The notes: generated from the letters alone by a model not told the origin. A stretch of 64,000 nt of DNA from Jannaschia marina (GCF_013404595.1 NZ_JABVAX010000006.1:1-64000); one strand, 5' to 3'. Numbered from the stretch's first letter, positions 53,522 through 64,000 are shown. Numbers and translations are program-made.

Positions 53522-54685
53522 ATGCCCGTCAAGAACCGCTTCGCCGAACTGCTGCCCGAAATCACGGAATGGCGCCGTGACCTCCATGAAAACCCCGAAA
53601 TCCTCTTCGAGACGCATCGCACGAGCGCGGTCGTGGCCGAGAAACTGCGCGGCTTCGGCTGCGACGAGGTGGTCGAGGGCATCGGGCGCACCGGCGTCGT
53701 CGGCGTCATCAAGGGACGCGCGACCGGCTCCGGCAAGGTGATCGGCCTGCGCGCCGACATGGACGCCCTTCCGATCCACGAGCAGACGGGCGTGCCACAT
53801 GCCTCCAAGACCGACGGCGCGATGCATGCCTGCGGCCACGACGGACATACGGCGATGCTGCTCGGCGCGGCGAAATACCTCTCGGAGACGCGCAATTTCG
53901 ACGGCACGGTCATCCTCATCTTCCAGCCCGCCGAGGAAGGCGGCGGTGGCGGAAAGGAGATGTGCGACGACGGGATGATGGACCGTTGGAACATCGAGGA
54001 GGTCTACGGGATGCACAACTGGCCCGGCAAACCCGTCGGCAGCTTCGCGATCCGGCCCGGGGCCTTCTTTGCCGCGACCGATCAGTTCGACATCACCTTC
54101 GAGGGCAAGGGCGGCCACGCCGCGAAGCCACACGAGGTCATCGACACCGGGGTCATGACGGCCCACGCGATCACCGCGCTCCAGACGATCGTGTCGCGCA
54201 ATGCCGACCCAATCCAGAATATCGTCGTCTCGGTCACGTCGATGGAAAGCTCGTCAAAGGCGTTCAACGTCATTCCCCAGCGGGTGCAGGTGAAGGGCAC
54301 GGTGCGCACGATGACCGACGCGACGCGCGACCTGGCCGAAACGCGCATCCGCGAGATCGTCGCCGGCATCTGCACGACCTTCGGCGGCACCGCCGACATC
54401 ACCTATCACCGCAGCTATCCCGTCATGCGCAACCACGCCGAGCAGACCGACTTCGCCGCCGAGGTCGCCCGCGCCGTCTCGGGCGAGTGCGAGGAGGCCC
54501 CGCTCGTCATGGGCGGCGAGGATTTCGCCTTCATGCTCGAGGAACGGCCGGGGGCCTACATCCTCGTCGGCAACGGCGAGAGCGCCCCGGTCCACCACCC
54601 CGAGTACGACTTCACCGACGAGACCATCCCGGCCGGCTGTTCGTGGTGGGCGGAAGTGGTGGAGCGGCGGATGCCGGCGGCCTGA
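53522..54685 (+). CDS. M20 family amidohydrolase (hippurate hydrolase-like aminoacylase)
   Basis: A 387-residue M20D peptidase/amidohydrolase. Metal site motifs: GLRADMDALPIHE, HACGHDGHTAMLLGAA, and FQPAEEGGGGGK with the catalytic glutamate, plus the late GGEDFAFM. Members cleave N-acyl amino acids such as hippurate or indole-acetyl amino acids; the exact substrate is not predictable. AAAGGAGACCTCCC precedes the ATG. It is divergent from the TetR gene, whose protein is a candidate regulator, although no palindrome was found in this gap. Confidence 0.92.
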   Translation: MPVKNRFAELLPEITEWRRDLHENPEILFETHRTSAVVAEKLRGFGCDEVVEGIGRTGVVGVIKGRATGSGKVIGLRADMDALPIHEQTGVPHASKTDGAMHACGHDGHTAMLLGAAKYLSETRNFDGTVILIFQPAEEGGGGGKEMCDDGMMDRWNIEEVYGMHNWPGKPVGSFAIRPGAFFAATDQFDITFEGKGGHAAKPHEVIDTGVMTAHAITALQTIVSRNADPIQNIVVSVTSMESSSKAFNVIPQRVQVKGTVRTMTDATRDLAETRIREIVAGICTTFGGTADITYHRSYPVMRNHAEQTDFAAEVARAVSGECEEAPLVMGGEDFAFMLEERPGAYILVGNGESAPVHHPEYDFTDETIPAGCSWWAEVVERRMPAA

Positions 54686-54783
54686 CGCCGCGGGCCACGA
54701 GGGCAGCCTTCGGGATATTCGGTTTGAATGCCGCGCATTGGCCGTTCAGAATGGAAAGACCGACCACCTGCAAGGAGCTCCCC

Positions 54784-55215
54784 ATGATCCGCACCCTTCT
54801 GGCCGCCGGCCTTCTCGCGCTGACCGCCGCGCCGGCCGCCGCCAACCCCGTGAACGCGAAGGTCCAGGTCACCGATGACTTCGCCATCGGGTCGTCCGGC
54901 TGGACGGGGGCCGCCATCGCCGGTCGCCTCTTCATCGCCTGGCGTCCGATCGTCGTCGAGGGTCGGCCGATGGTTTGCGGGGCCTATGCCTTCGACAACA
55001 TCCGTCTGCGACCGGCGATCGACAACATGCTGCGCGAGGGCGCGGTGACGGCCGAAGATCGGGACCTCTTGAGGAACCTCAAGTTCTTCAATCGGGTCCG
55101 CGCGCGGTCGGAGGACGCCATGGTCGGAACGATGGCCAATTGCACGGCTTTGCCCGCCGGTGTCGGGGCGCAGCGGATGAGGCTGTCGCTCGGGAACGGA
55201 GACTTCCGGCTCTGA
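54784..55215 (+). CDS. Small secreted protein of unknown function
   Basis: A 143-residue protein with a classical signal peptide (about residues 1-20, MIRTLLAAGLLALTAAPAAA) and a mature domain with two cysteines (in RPMVCGAYAF and MANCTALPAG), which may pair. GCAAGGAGCTCCCC precedes the ATG. No family is recognised. It follows the amidohydrolase by 98 bases and may be separate. Confidence 0.6.
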   Translation: MIRTLLAAGLLALTAAPAAANPVNAKVQVTDDFAIGSSGWTGAAIAGRLFIAWRPIVVEGRPMVCGAYAFDNIRLRPAIDNMLREGAVTAEDRDLLRNLKFFNRVRARSEDAMVGTMANCTALPAGVGAQRMRLSLGNGDFRL

Positions 55216-55249
55216 CGGCCACGCCCGCGCAACGGCCTGCGCGCGGCTC

Positions 55250-56809
55250 TCATGCCTCGCGCAGCGCCCGCCGCAGGATCTTGCCGGTCGCCGTCATCGG
55301 CAGGCCCTCGACGAAGCGCACGGACCTCGGGGCCATATGGGGCGAGAGGCGGGCGCGGACCCAGCCGATCAACTCCGCCTCGAGCGTCTCCGTCCGATCG
55401 GGCGCGACGACGAAGGCCGTGACCACCTCGCCCCGCGCCACATCCGGCAGGCCGACGACCGCGCACATCACGACCGCCGGATGCGCCGTCAGGCAGGTCT
55501 CGATCTCGGTCGGGCCGATGCGGTAGCCGGCGGATGTGATCACATCGTCGTCGCGCGAGACGTATGTGATCACACCATCGCCCTCGACCCGCCCCAGATC
55601 GCCGGTGCGCAGCCAGCCGTTCCGCCATTTCGCTTCCGTCTCGTCCGGCTTGTCCCAGTAGCGCAGGAAGGTCGCGGGCGAGCCGCGCGTGCAGATCTCG
55701 CCGGTCCCGCCGACCGCGACCGGTCGTCCCTCGCCATCCTGCACCTCGACTTCTATGCCCGGCACCGGACGGCCGAGCGTGCCAGGCGTCACGTCCTGCG
55801 TCCCTGCGCAAGCGGCCATGACGAGGTTGCATTCGGTCTGGCCGTAGATCTCGTTGATCGGCACGCCAAGCGTCTCACGCCCCCAGGTCAGAAGGCCCGA
55901 ACCGAGCGCCTCGCCGCCGGAAAGCACCGCGCGCAGGCGCAGGCCGGGCGGAGCCTCGCTCCGCCGCAGGAGCTTGAGCGCCGTCGGCGGCAGGAAGGCC
56001 GTCGTCACCCCCTCCCCGACCATGAGATGCCAGGCCGCCTCAGCCTCGAACTTCCCAAAGCGCTTCGCCACGAGCGGCACACCGAACCAGAGGCATGGCA
56101 GGGCAAGGTCCATCAGACCGCCGATCCAAGCCCAGTCGGCGGGCGTCCAGCCGACGTCGCCTGAAACCGGAAAGCCTTCGAGCGCGGTCTCGACGCAGGG
56201 CAAGTGCCCCAGCAGGAAGCGGTGCGCGTGCAGGACGCCCTTGGGCGTGCCCGTCGTCCCGGAGGTGTAGATCATCATCGCCGGGTCGTCGGCGGTCGTC
56301 TCCACCGCGACCGCCGGCGGCCCCGAGAGATCCCAGTCGTCGACGTCGAGACGGAGGTTCAGGGCCGGCAGGTCGAGCCCCCCGATCTTGGCCAGCCCCT
56401 CCGCGTCGGCGATCACGGCGACCGCCCCCGAATCCCGCAAGCGATAGTCGAGCGCCTCCGGCCCGAAGAGCGTGAAGAGCGGCAAGGAGACGGCACCGAG
56501 CTTCATCACCGCGAAATGCGCGACCATGACCTCCGCCCGCTGCGGCAGCAGGATCGCGACCCGATCGCCTCGCCCGACGCCGGCCCGGGCCAGCACCCCG
56601 GCGAGCCGGTCGGAGGCGTCCTTCAGCGCACCGTAGGTCCAGACGCGGCGCTCCGCCGAGAGATCGACGATGGCCACGCGCTCTGGCTCTTCCGCCGCCC
56701 GGCTGTCGCAGCAGCCCGCGGCGATGTTGAAGCGTGCCGGGATGTCCCAGCGGAAGGCCGCGCGCATCTCGGCCCAGGGGGCGAGCCGCGGGATGGTGCG
56801 GCGGTGCAC
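55250..56809 (-). CDS. AMP-dependent acyl-CoA ligase (medium-chain type)
   Basis: A 519-residue adenylate-forming enzyme. Motifs: MIYTSGTTGTPKG (AMP site), INEIYGQTECNLVM, GWLRTGDLGRVEGDGVITYVSRDDD and the late TATGKILRRALR (catalytic lysine). The pattern, with N-terminal FNIAAGCCDSRA, fits medium-chain or benzoate-type acyl-CoA ligases rather than PrpE. The start is GTG at 56809, one base after the lipoprotein stop, so the two may be co-transcribed. The natural acid is unknown. Confidence 0.85.
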   Translation of the reverse strand: MHRRTIPRLAPWAEMRAAFRWDIPARFNIAAGCCDSRAAEEPERVAIVDLSAERRVWTYGALKDASDRLAGVLARAGVGRGDRVAILLPQRAEVMVAHFAVMKLGAVSLPLFTLFGPEALDYRLRDSGAVAVIADAEGLAKIGGLDLPALNLRLDVDDWDLSGPPAVAVETTADDPAMMIYTSGTTGTPKGVLHAHRFLLGHLPCVETALEGFPVSGDVGWTPADWAWIGGLMDLALPCLWFGVPLVAKRFGKFEAEAAWHLMVGEGVTTAFLPPTALKLLRRSEAPPGLRLRAVLSGGEALGSGLLTWGRETLGVPINEIYGQTECNLVMAACAGTQDVTPGTLGRPVPGIEVEVQDGEGRPVAVGGTGEICTRGSPATFLRYWDKPDETEAKWRNGWLRTGDLGRVEGDGVITYVSRDDDVITSAGYRIGPTEIETCLTAHPAVVMCAVVGLPDVARGEVVTAFVVAPDRTETLEAELIGWVRARLSPHMAPRSVRFVEGLPMTATGKILRRALREA

Positions 56810-56810
56810 C

Positions 56811-57302
56811 CTAACCCGCGCGGGCGAGCGTCACCGGATGCAGCCCGGCCAGCGGCAGGCCGAGCGCCTGCAGCGCCGAGAGCGAGATCTGCGGACCGCC
56901 CGCGCCCCCGAGCGGGCGCAGCGTCACCGCGATCGCATCGCCGCTGCCGGTGCGCACGGTGCCCGGCGTGTCCTCGGTGACGAGGGCCGATTTGACCCAG
57001 AGCCCCTGCTCCGCCGGGCTGCCGAGCGCGACGGTCACCGTCCCGAGCTCCCCACCCGCGGAATTGGTCTCGGCGGCCGCGCGCGCCGCCGCCTTTTCCT
57101 CGTCCGAGACGGTATCGAGCGATGCGGCCGAGCTCGACGGGCCGGCGAGCGGCGAGTTGACCGTCGCCCCTTGCGGGAGCGGAGCGGGCGCATCCGGCAC
57201 CGCCTCGGGCACGGAACCGCCACCGCCGACGCGGTTCAGAAGCGGCAGGTCCGCGCAGCCGACGAGCACCGCAAGCGGCAGGAAAAGAGCGAAACGAGTC
57301 AT
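56811..57302 (-). CDS. Lipoprotein of unknown function
   Basis: A 163-residue protein with a lipobox LVGC (cysteine at residue 16) after a hydrophobic signal. The mature part starts with a Pro/Gly/Ala-rich linker and continues with a probably folded domain (ELGTVTVALGSPAEQGLWVKS). No family is recognised. ATG 57302 was preferred to TTG 57314 because it gives a normal lipoprotein signal. It stands divergent from moaA and just upstream of the acyl-CoA ligase. Confidence 0.65.
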   Translation of the reverse strand: MTRFALFLPLAVLVGCADLPLLNRVGGGGSVPEAVPDAPAPLPQGATVNSPLAGPSSSAASLDTVSDEEKAAARAAAETNSAGGELGTVTVALGSPAEQGLWVKSALVTEDTPGTVRTGSGDAIAVTLRPLGGAGGPQISLSALQALGLPLAGLHPVTLARAG

Positions 57303-57408
57303 GACGGCCCCCAAAGTGTCCTGCGGCCATACTAGCGCCGCTCACGCCGCTGTCAGCCCCGGGCCGTCCCCACTTGTGACCCGGCAGCCGCCCGCGTAGC
57401 TTCGGCAT

Positions 57409-58410
57409 ATGACCGCCCCCCTGATCGACCCCTATGCCCGCACCATCGACTACCTACGCGTCTCGGTAACGGACCGCTGCGACTTCCGCTGCACCTATTG
57501 CATGGCGGAACACATGACCTTCCTGCCCAAGCGCGACCTGCTCACGCTCGAGGAACTGGACCGTATGTGCTCGGCCTTCGTGCGGATGGGCGTGCGCAAG
57601 TTGCGGATCACGGGAGGAGAACCGCTGGTCCGCAAGGGGATCATGACGTTCTTCGAGGGCATGTCGCGCCATCTGGGCAACGGCCTGGACGAGTTGACGC
57701 TCACGACGAACGGGAGCCAGCTGGAGCGCTTCGCGGAGCCACTCTGGAACGCGGGCGTGCGACGGGTGAACGTCTCGCTCGACACGCTCGATGCGACGAA
57801 ATTCAAGGAGATCACCCGCTGGGGAAGCCTCGACAAGGTGCTGCGCGGCATCGCGGCGGCCAAATCGGTCGGGATGCGCGTCAAGATCAACGCGGTGGCG
57901 CTCAAGAACTTCAACGACGTCGAACTCTTCGACCTGCTCGACTGGGCCGCGCGCGAGGATCTGGACCTGACCTTCATCGAGGTCATGCCGATGGGCGATA
58001 TGGGCGACGTCCACCGCCTCGACCAATACTGGCCGTTGAAGGATCTGCGCGCGACGCTGGCCGAGCGGTTTACCCTGTCGGAGCTGAGTTACCGCACCGG
58101 CGGCCCCGCGCGCTATTTCGAGGTGGGCGAAACGGGTCAGCGCCTCGGCTTCATCACGCCGCTCACGCACAACTTCTGCGAAAGCTGCAACCGCGTGCGC
58201 GTCACCTGCACGGGCGAGCTCTACATGTGCCTTGGGCAGGAGGACCGCGCCGATCTGCGCGCGCCACTGCGCGCCTCCGAGGCCGATGCCGGGCTGGAGG
58301 CGGCCATCCGCGAAGCGATCTCGCGCAAGCCCAAAGGGCACGATTTCGACTATTCCCGTCAGGAGATCGCGGGTCAGGTTTCCCGTCATATGAGCCATAC
58401 CGGGGGATGA
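57409..58410 (+). CDS. moaA: GTP 3',8-cyclase MoaA
   Basis: A 333-residue radical SAM enzyme for the first step of molybdenum cofactor synthesis, turning GTP to 3',8-cH2GTP. The N-terminal cluster motif is C24-x3-C28-x2-C31 in [10 protein letters not shown]; the second cluster uses C257, C260 and C274. Other marks are [10 protein letters not shown], and the C-terminal GG (ending SHTGG) needed for activity. The stop overlaps the next ATG (ATGA). No other moa genes are in the window. Confidence 0.96.
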   Translation: MTAPLIDPYARTIDYLRVSVTDRCDFRCTYCMAEHMTFLPKRDLLTLEELDRMCSAFVRMGVRKLRITGGEPLVRKGIMTFFEGMSRHLGNGLDELTLTTNGSQLERFAEPLWNAGVRRVNVSLDTLDATKFKEITRWGSLDKVLRGIAAAKSVGMRVKINAVALKNFNDVELFDLLDWAAREDLDLTFIEVMPMGDMGDVHRLDQYWPLKDLRATLAERFTLSELSYRTGGPARYFEVGETGQRLGFITPLTHNFCESCNRVRVTCTGELYMCLGQEDRADLRAPLRASEADAGLEAAIREAISRKPKGHDFDYSRQEIAGQVSRHMSHTGG

Positions 58411-59024
58411 CGACCTGGGCCGCGCTCGACACCGCCGCCCGCTCCCGTGCCCTGATTCCGCTCGGCGGCTTCGACGCGAACGGCGGCACGACCGTTCTGC
58501 TCGGCCCGGATCCCGCGACCTTCTGGTCCGCGCTTCGATCCGCGCCCGAGTCTGGCGGGCCGCACCCGGTCGATGCGTGGTCACGGCGCGTCGTGGGCGA
58601 ATTGGCGGCGGCGCTCGGGGCCGAGGCGCGCTTCCCCTTCACGCGACCGCTGCAACCCTTCGTCACCTGGGCGACGAAGACGGGACGCTGCCATATCTCG
58701 CCGGTCGGCCTCCTTGTGCATGACACGCAGGGGCTGATGGTCAGCTTTCGCGGCGCGCTCGTCTTCGGCCACGCACTGCCCCTGCCCCCGGCTCCGCCGA
58801 GCCCTTGCGACAGCTGCGCCGCGCCGTGCCTCACCGCCTGCCCGGTGGGCGCGCTCGGACCCGCCGGCTACGACCTCCACGCCTGTCACGGCTGGCTCGA
58901 CGATCCGGCCAACGACTGCATGGCCCGCGGCTGCGCCGTGCGCCGGGTCTGCCCCGTCTCGCCCGCCCGACCGGATGCCCAGTCGGCGCATCATATGGCG
59001 CATTTCCATCGGAGAGAGCGATGA
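58407..59024 (+). CDS. Ferredoxin-like Fe-S protein
   Basis: A 205-residue protein coupled to moaA by ATGA. The N-terminal about 140 residues have no known motif; the C-terminus carries cysteine clusters [17 protein letters not shown] and later [18 protein letters not shown], which resemble two 4Fe-4S sites of the QueG/ferredoxin type. It may be the electron donor of MoaA or an unrelated reductase-like protein; the coupling to moaA supports the first only by context. A histidine-rich end ([11 protein letters not shown]) is seen. I do not recall an established name. Confidence 0.72.
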   Translation: MTTWAALDTAARSRALIPLGGFDANGGTTVLLGPDPATFWSALRSAPESGGPHPVDAWSRRVVGELAAALGAEARFPFTRPLQPFVTWATKTGRCHISPVGLLVHDTQGLMVSFRGALVFGHALPLPPAPPSPCDSCAAPCLTACPVGALGPAGYDLHACHGWLDDPANDCMARGCAVRRVCPVSPARPDAQSAHHMAHFHRRER

Positions 59025-59476
59025 AACTGATCCTTCTGCGCCACGCCAAGTCCGACTGGGGCGACCCCATGCAGGAGGATCGTGACCGCCCCCTCAACAA
59101 GCGCGGTCGACGCGATGCGCCACGGATCGGTGCCTGGCTGCGCGCGCGGGGACATTTGCCGGACCGCATCCTCTGCTCCGGCGCGGCACGCACGCGCGAG
59201 ACGCGGGATCGCCTCGGCATCGAGGCCGAGACGCTCTGTCTCGACGCGCTCTACCTCGCCGATCCGGAAACGATCCTGAAACTCGTGGACGAACATGCCG
59301 CGCCCGCGCTGATGGTTATCGCCCATAATCCCGGCATCGCCGACGTCGCGGACCGGCTGACCGACTGCGACCACCCGGACTTTCCGCGCTACCCCACGGG
59401 GGCCTGCACGGTAATCGAGACGGATGACGGCCGTTGTCTCGACTTCGCCATTCCACGCGAACTCGACATCGACTGA
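59021..59476 (+). CDS. SixA-type phosphohistidine phosphatase
   Basis: A 151-residue histidine phosphatase with the RHG-type motif LLRHAKSDWGD (catalytic His8) and the second histidine in MVIAHNPGIADV. The PLNKRGRRDAPRIGAWL segment is typical of SixA, which removes phosphate from phosphohistidine of HPt domains or PTS proteins. It overlaps the Fe-S gene by four bases (ATGA) and ends the moaA operon. A link to the HPt-bearing kinase at 35.5 kb is possible but speculative. Confidence 0.88.
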   Translation: MKLILLRHAKSDWGDPMQEDRDRPLNKRGRRDAPRIGAWLRARGHLPDRILCSGAARTRETRDRLGIEAETLCLDALYLADPETILKLVDEHAAPALMVIAHNPGIADVADRLTDCDHPDFPRYPTGACTVIETDDGRCLDFAIPRELDID

Positions 59477-59513
59477 CGCGACCAGTGGCGGCTGACCTGC
59501 CCCTCGGCCTCCA

Positions 59514-59993
59514 TCAGACCGGCAGCGCCGTGCTCGATTTGATCTCCTCCATCGACAGGAGCGCCGTGACGTTGAACACGCGCACCTCCGAAATGAGAGC
59601 CTGATAGAAGACGTCATAGGCCCGCGCGTCGGCGACGCGGACCTTCAGGATATAGTCGATCTCCCCGGCCAGCCGGTGCGCCTCCTGCACCTCGGGGCGC
59701 GCGCGCAAGGCGGCGAGGAACTTCTTCTGCCACTCCGCCTCGTGCTCGGACGTGCGGATTAGCACGAAGAAACACGCATCCAGACCAATGGCTTGCGGGT
59801 CGAGCACCACCGTCGACGGCCCCATGACACCCGCCTCGCGCATCTTGCGGATGCGATTCCAGACCGGGGTCTTCGAAGAGCCGACCTGACGGGCGATCTC
59901 GTCGAGCGATTGCCCTGCATCCGATTGCAACGCCCGGAGGATGTTCCGGTCCAGCTCATCGAGCCGGACGGGCTTTCGGGTTTCCTGCATCAT
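59514..59993 (-). CDS. Lrp/AsnC family regulator
   Basis: A 159-residue regulator with an N-terminal HTH (LDELDRNILRALQSDAGQSL, then ARQVGSSKTPVWNRIRKMREAG) and a C-terminal RAM ligand domain (KVRVADARAYDVFYQAL). It is divergent from cysG, and such a divergent Lrp-type gene is common in front of the cys operon in this group, so it likely controls assimilatory sulfate reduction. Start options are 60002, 59993 and 59990; ATG 59993 has GGAAGG at 9-base spacing and was chosen over 60002, which has no spacing. Confidence 0.9.
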   Translation of the reverse strand: MMQETRKPVRLDELDRNILRALQSDAGQSLDEIARQVGSSKTPVWNRIRKMREAGVMGPSTVVLDPQAIGLDACFFVLIRTSEHEAEWQKKFLAALRARPEVQEAHRLAGEIDYILKVRVADARAYDVFYQALISEVRVFNVTALLSMEEIKSSTALPV

Positions 59994-60068
59994 TTGGAAC
60001 ATCCTTCCGATTGAGTTGGAAATTCAGCCGCAACGTCCCTGTTATTGCCGCCCCCCTGCCAAATATCC

Positions 60069-60081
60069 AGAACAATGTTCT
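60069..60081. promoter_or_regulatory. Short palindrome in the Lrp-cysG intergenic region
   Basis: AGAAC-AAT-GTTCT, a 5-3-5 inverted repeat overlapping an AT-rich patch (TATATAT follows at once), 32 bases before cysG. It could be the operator of the divergent Lrp-type regulator. A looser TTCC-N9-GGAA repeat lies upstream (60005-60021). Confidence 0.45.
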
Positions 60082-60112
60082 ATATATGGGGAACGCAACG
60101 CCGGAGCGATCC

Positions 60113-61495
60113 ATGAACCACTTTCCCGTCTTCCTCGCCCTCGAAGGCCGCCGCGTCCTCGTCGCGGGTGGCGGTGACGCGGCCGTGGCCAAGCTGCGGC
60201 TGCTCCTGAAGACGACCGCACGGATCACCGTTGTCGCCGAGACCGCCGATCCCGTGATCGAACGCTGGGCCGAGGCGGGCAAGCTCACGCTGATCCGCCG
60301 TGCGCAGGAGCCGGGGGACGCGCTCTGCTGCGTCGTCGCCTACGGGGCGCATGAAGACGCCGAGCTGGACGCGCGGACCTTGCGCCTCGCCTCGGCCGAC
60401 GGCGCGCTCGTCAACATCGTCGACAACCTCGAGGCGTCGCAGTTCATCACGCCGGCCATCGTCGACCGCGACCCGGTCGTCGTGGCCATCGGCACCGAGG
60501 GGGCGGCCCCCGTACTGGCCCGCAAGATCAAGGCGGAGCTGGAGGAGCGGCTGCCGGCGCAAACGGGCCTGCTGGCCCGGATCGGCAAGACATTCCGCAA
60601 GGCCGCCGACGTACTGCCGATGGGTGCCGTCCGCCGCCGCTTCTGGGCGGAGTACTACGACACCGCCGGTCCCCGCGCCGCCGAGGAGGGCGAGGCGACG
60701 ATCCGCGCCTCGCTCGACGCGCTCCTCGACAAGCACCTCAATGCCGAGGCGCGGCCCGGCCATGTCGATCTGGTCGGGGCCGGCCCGGGCGACCCGGACC
60801 TGCTGACTCTGAAAGCGCGCAAGGCGCTCGACGCCGCCGACGTGGTGATCCACGACCGGCTGGTCACGCCCGAGATCCTGGAACTCGCCCGCCGCGAGGC
60901 GCTCATCATTGACGTGGGCAAGGAGGGTTTCGGCCCCTCGACCGCGCAATCGGACATCGACGCGCTGATCGTGGAGCACGGGCTGAAGGGCGCGCATGTG
61001 GTGCGCCTGAAGGCCGGTGATCCGACGGTCTTCGGCCGCCTCGACGAGGAGATCGAAGCCTTGGATGCCGCGGGCCTCAGTTGGACCATCGTGCCGGGGA
61101 TCACCGCCGCCTCCGCCGCCGTCGCCACCATCGGGCAGAGCCTGACGAAGCGGAACCGCAACGGTACCGTCCGCTTTCTGACGGGGCACGACATGAAGGG
61201 CTTCGCCGAGCAGGACTGGGCCGCGCTGTCGAAGCCCGGGGCCGTCGCCGCGATCTACATGGGCAAGCGCGCCGCGCGCTGGATGCAGGGGCGTCTGATG
61301 ATGCACGGCACCGCCCCCTCCACCCCCGTCACCGTGATCGAGAACGCGAGCCGCGCCGATCAGCGCGTGCATCCCGCCACCCTCGCCACCCTTCCCGACG
61401 CGCTGACCGATGTGACCGGTCCGGCCGTCCTTCTCTTCGGGCTGGAGCCGCGCGCCGCGGCCCTTGCCGTCGCCAACCAGGAGATCGCGCTATGA
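60113..61495 (+). CDS. cysG: Siroheme synthase (multifunctional CysG)
   Basis: A 460-residue fusion: an N-terminal precorrin-2 dehydrogenase/ferrochelatase part (residues about 1-215, Rossmann VLVAGGGDAAVAKLRLL) and a C-terminal uroporphyrinogen-III methyltransferase (GAGPGDPDLLTLKA, then VVRLKAGDPTVFGR). It makes siroheme, the prosthetic group of sulfite reductase encoded two genes later. GGAGCGATCC precedes ATG 60113; the frame is open upstream but includes the promoter region. The stop overlaps the next ATG. Confidence 0.96.
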   Translation: MNHFPVFLALEGRRVLVAGGGDAAVAKLRLLLKTTARITVVAETADPVIERWAEAGKLTLIRRAQEPGDALCCVVAYGAHEDAELDARTLRLASADGALVNIVDNLEASQFITPAIVDRDPVVVAIGTEGAAPVLARKIKAELEERLPAQTGLLARIGKTFRKAADVLPMGAVRRRFWAEYYDTAGPRAAEEGEATIRASLDALLDKHLNAEARPGHVDLVGAGPGDPDLLTLKARKALDAADVVIHDRLVTPEILELARREALIIDVGKEGFGPSTAQSDIDALIVEHGLKGAHVVRLKAGDPTVFGRLDEEIEALDAAGLSWTIVPGITAASAAVATIGQSLTKRNRNGTVRFLTGHDMKGFAEQDWAALSKPGAVAAIYMGKRAARWMQGRLMMHGTAPSTPVTVIENASRADQRVHPATLATLPDALTDVTGPAVLLFGLEPRAAALAVANQEIAL

Positions 61496-61812
61496 GCCGC
61501 AATCGCCCCTTCACCCCCAAGGTCGTCACCGCCAACCTCCTGCGCGAGGGCGACGTGGTCTATCTCACCGACCGAGACGAGTGGACGCTCGACCTGCGCG
61601 AGGCCGAGGTCCTCGAGGACGAGGCCCATGCGCAGATGCGGCTCGTGGAAGCGGACAAGCCGGCCGTCGTCGTCGGCGTCTATCTGGCCGATGTGACGGT
61701 CACCGAGACCGGCCCCGTGCCCAGCCATTTCCGAGAGGACTTCCGCGCCTCCGGTCCCACCAACTACGCCCACGGCAAATCGAGCGGCCAACGTCCCGGC
61801 CCGGAGGTCTGA
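61492..61812 (+). CDS. DUF2849 protein
   Basis: A 106-residue protein of the DUF2849 family, almost always found between cysG and cysI in alphaproteobacteria. It has PKVVTANLLREGDVVYLT at the start and ends in a disordered, Ser/Gly-rich tail. The role is not known; it may assist sulfite reductase. The ATG overlaps the cysG stop (TATGA), and the next gene starts 3 bases later. Confidence 0.9.
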   Translation: MSRNRPFTPKVVTANLLREGDVVYLTDRDEWTLDLREAEVLEDEAHAQMRLVEADKPAVVVGVYLADVTVTETGPVPSHFREDFRASGPTNYAHGKSSGQRPGPEV

Positions 61813-61815
61813 CCC

Positions 61816-63454
<1,639 letters not shown>

Positions 63455-63465
<11 letters not shown>

Positions 63466-64000
63466 TCTCACTGCCCTCCTGACCGCCCGCGCGGCGCAAC
63501 TCAACGCCGATCTCAAGGGGGCCGACGCGGAGGTCGTGCTCGACACGGCGTTGCGCAACGCCAAGGTGGGCGATCTCGCGATGGTCTCGTCCTTCGGGGC
63601 GGAATCGGTCGTGCTGCTCCACCTTCTGTCGCGGGTGGCTCCCGACACGCCGGTCCTCTTCCTCGAGACGGGGATGCTCTTCCCCGAGACGCTTGCCTAC
63701 CAGCGCGAGGTGGCCGAGACGCTGGGGCTGACGGACGTGCGCGTCATCCGCCCCGACAGCCTCGACCTCTTCCTCCACGACCCCGAGGGCGACCTGCATC
63801 AGCGCGACGCCGACACCTGCTGCGCCCTGCGCAAGACGAAGCCACTGGAACTGGCGCTGCAGGCGTTCGATGGCTGGATCACCGGGCGCAAGCGGCACCA
63901 GACGGCCGACCGCGCCGAAATGGCGCTCTTCGAGGTCGATGCGGGCAAGCTCAAGATCAACCCGCTCGCCCATTGGACGCGCGAGGACATCGCCGCCCAC
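63455..64000 (+). CDS. cysH: Adenylyl-sulfate reductase CysH (partial, cut by window end)
   Basis: The first 182 residues of a PAPS/APS reductase. The P-loop-like motif is SSFGAES, and the cysteine pair C122-C123 in DTCCALRK marks the Fe-S, APS-reducing branch. ITGRKRHQ follows. The gene reads past 64000, so the C-terminal cluster cysteines are not seen. It completes the visible part of the assimilatory sulfate operon: sulfate (as APS) to sulfite by CysH, sulfite to sulfide by CysI with CysG-made siroheme. Confidence 0.95.

Overview
The window is a gene-dense, GC-rich chromosomal stretch with the character of a marine or free-living alphaproteobacterium of the Rhodobacterales (Rhodobacteraceae/Roseobacter relatives). 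This is inferred from family content and gene order: a zeta-type F1-ATPase inhibitor (DUF1476), a small PurL needing PurS and PurQ, a yfgM-bamB-der unit, a cysG-DUF2849-cysI-cysH operon with a divergent Lrp-type regulator, a free-standing corrinoid protein plus homocysteine methyltransferase in place of a full MetH, a GTTC-N7-GTTC LexA box, and a probable CCUCCUCCC-motif small RNA known from Rhodobacter. I see no tRNA, rRNA, insertion sequence, prophage or CRISPR array; the region looks like core chromosome with a few accessory genes.

Layout. 1-4.7 kb: the end of an unidentified gene, a DUF3179 protein, a CsbD stress protein with an ECF-type promoter, a pentapeptide-repeat membrane protein, purC-purS, and the ATPase inhibitor. 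4.8-10.6 kb: methionine/one-carbon genes (homocysteine methyltransferase, corrinoid protein, DUF1638) mixed with an exonuclease-family protein, a radical SAM protein behind a LexA box, a glutathione transferase and two small proteins. 11-15.4 kb: purL, three small unknown membrane proteins, then bolA and grxD. 15.5-19 kb (minus): yfgM-bamB-der. 19.2-24.3 kb: an RND efflux adaptor and pump behind a palindromic operator. 24.3-26.4 kb: a probable cuckoo (CcsR-like) small RNA, a 34-codon ORF, a TfoX C-terminal protein and a repetitive secreted protein. 26.5-30.9 kb (minus): nucleoside salvage operon cdd-deoA-deoB-add-upp. 31-39 kb: YHS protein, metallo-hydrolase, gltX, a hydrolase-OsmC fusion, and prpE overlapping a cytoplasmic hybrid histidine kinase.

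39-42.2 kb is the most unusual part. A minus-strand pair, ParD-like protein plus type I methionine aminopeptidase (the latter with a frameshift), faces a plus-strand operon of translationally coupled genes across a 32-bp near-perfect palindrome. That operon encodes a rhodanese/phosphatase-like sulfurtransferase, a three-subunit cobalt-type nitrile hydratase/thiocyanate hydrolase relative with a split beta chain, and a VOC protein. 42.3-48.2 kb (minus): a complete oligopeptide-type ABC transporter, divergent from argE. 49.6-55.2 kb: NDH-2, a MscS channel, a TetR regulator with a 30-bp perfect palindrome in its own stop-codon region in front of an NTF2-like secreted protein, and an M20 amidohydrolase. 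55.2-59.5 kb: an acyl-CoA ligase, a lipoprotein, then moaA, an Fe-S protein and a SixA-type phosphatase coupled by ATGA overlaps. 59.5-64 kb: the Lrp-type regulator and the assimilatory sulfate reduction operon cysG-DUF2849-cysI-cysH, the last cut by the window end.

Many neighbouring genes overlap by 4 bases (ATGA or GTGA), so much of the window is read as translationally coupled operons. Products were assigned from motifs and remembered family features; no database search was run.
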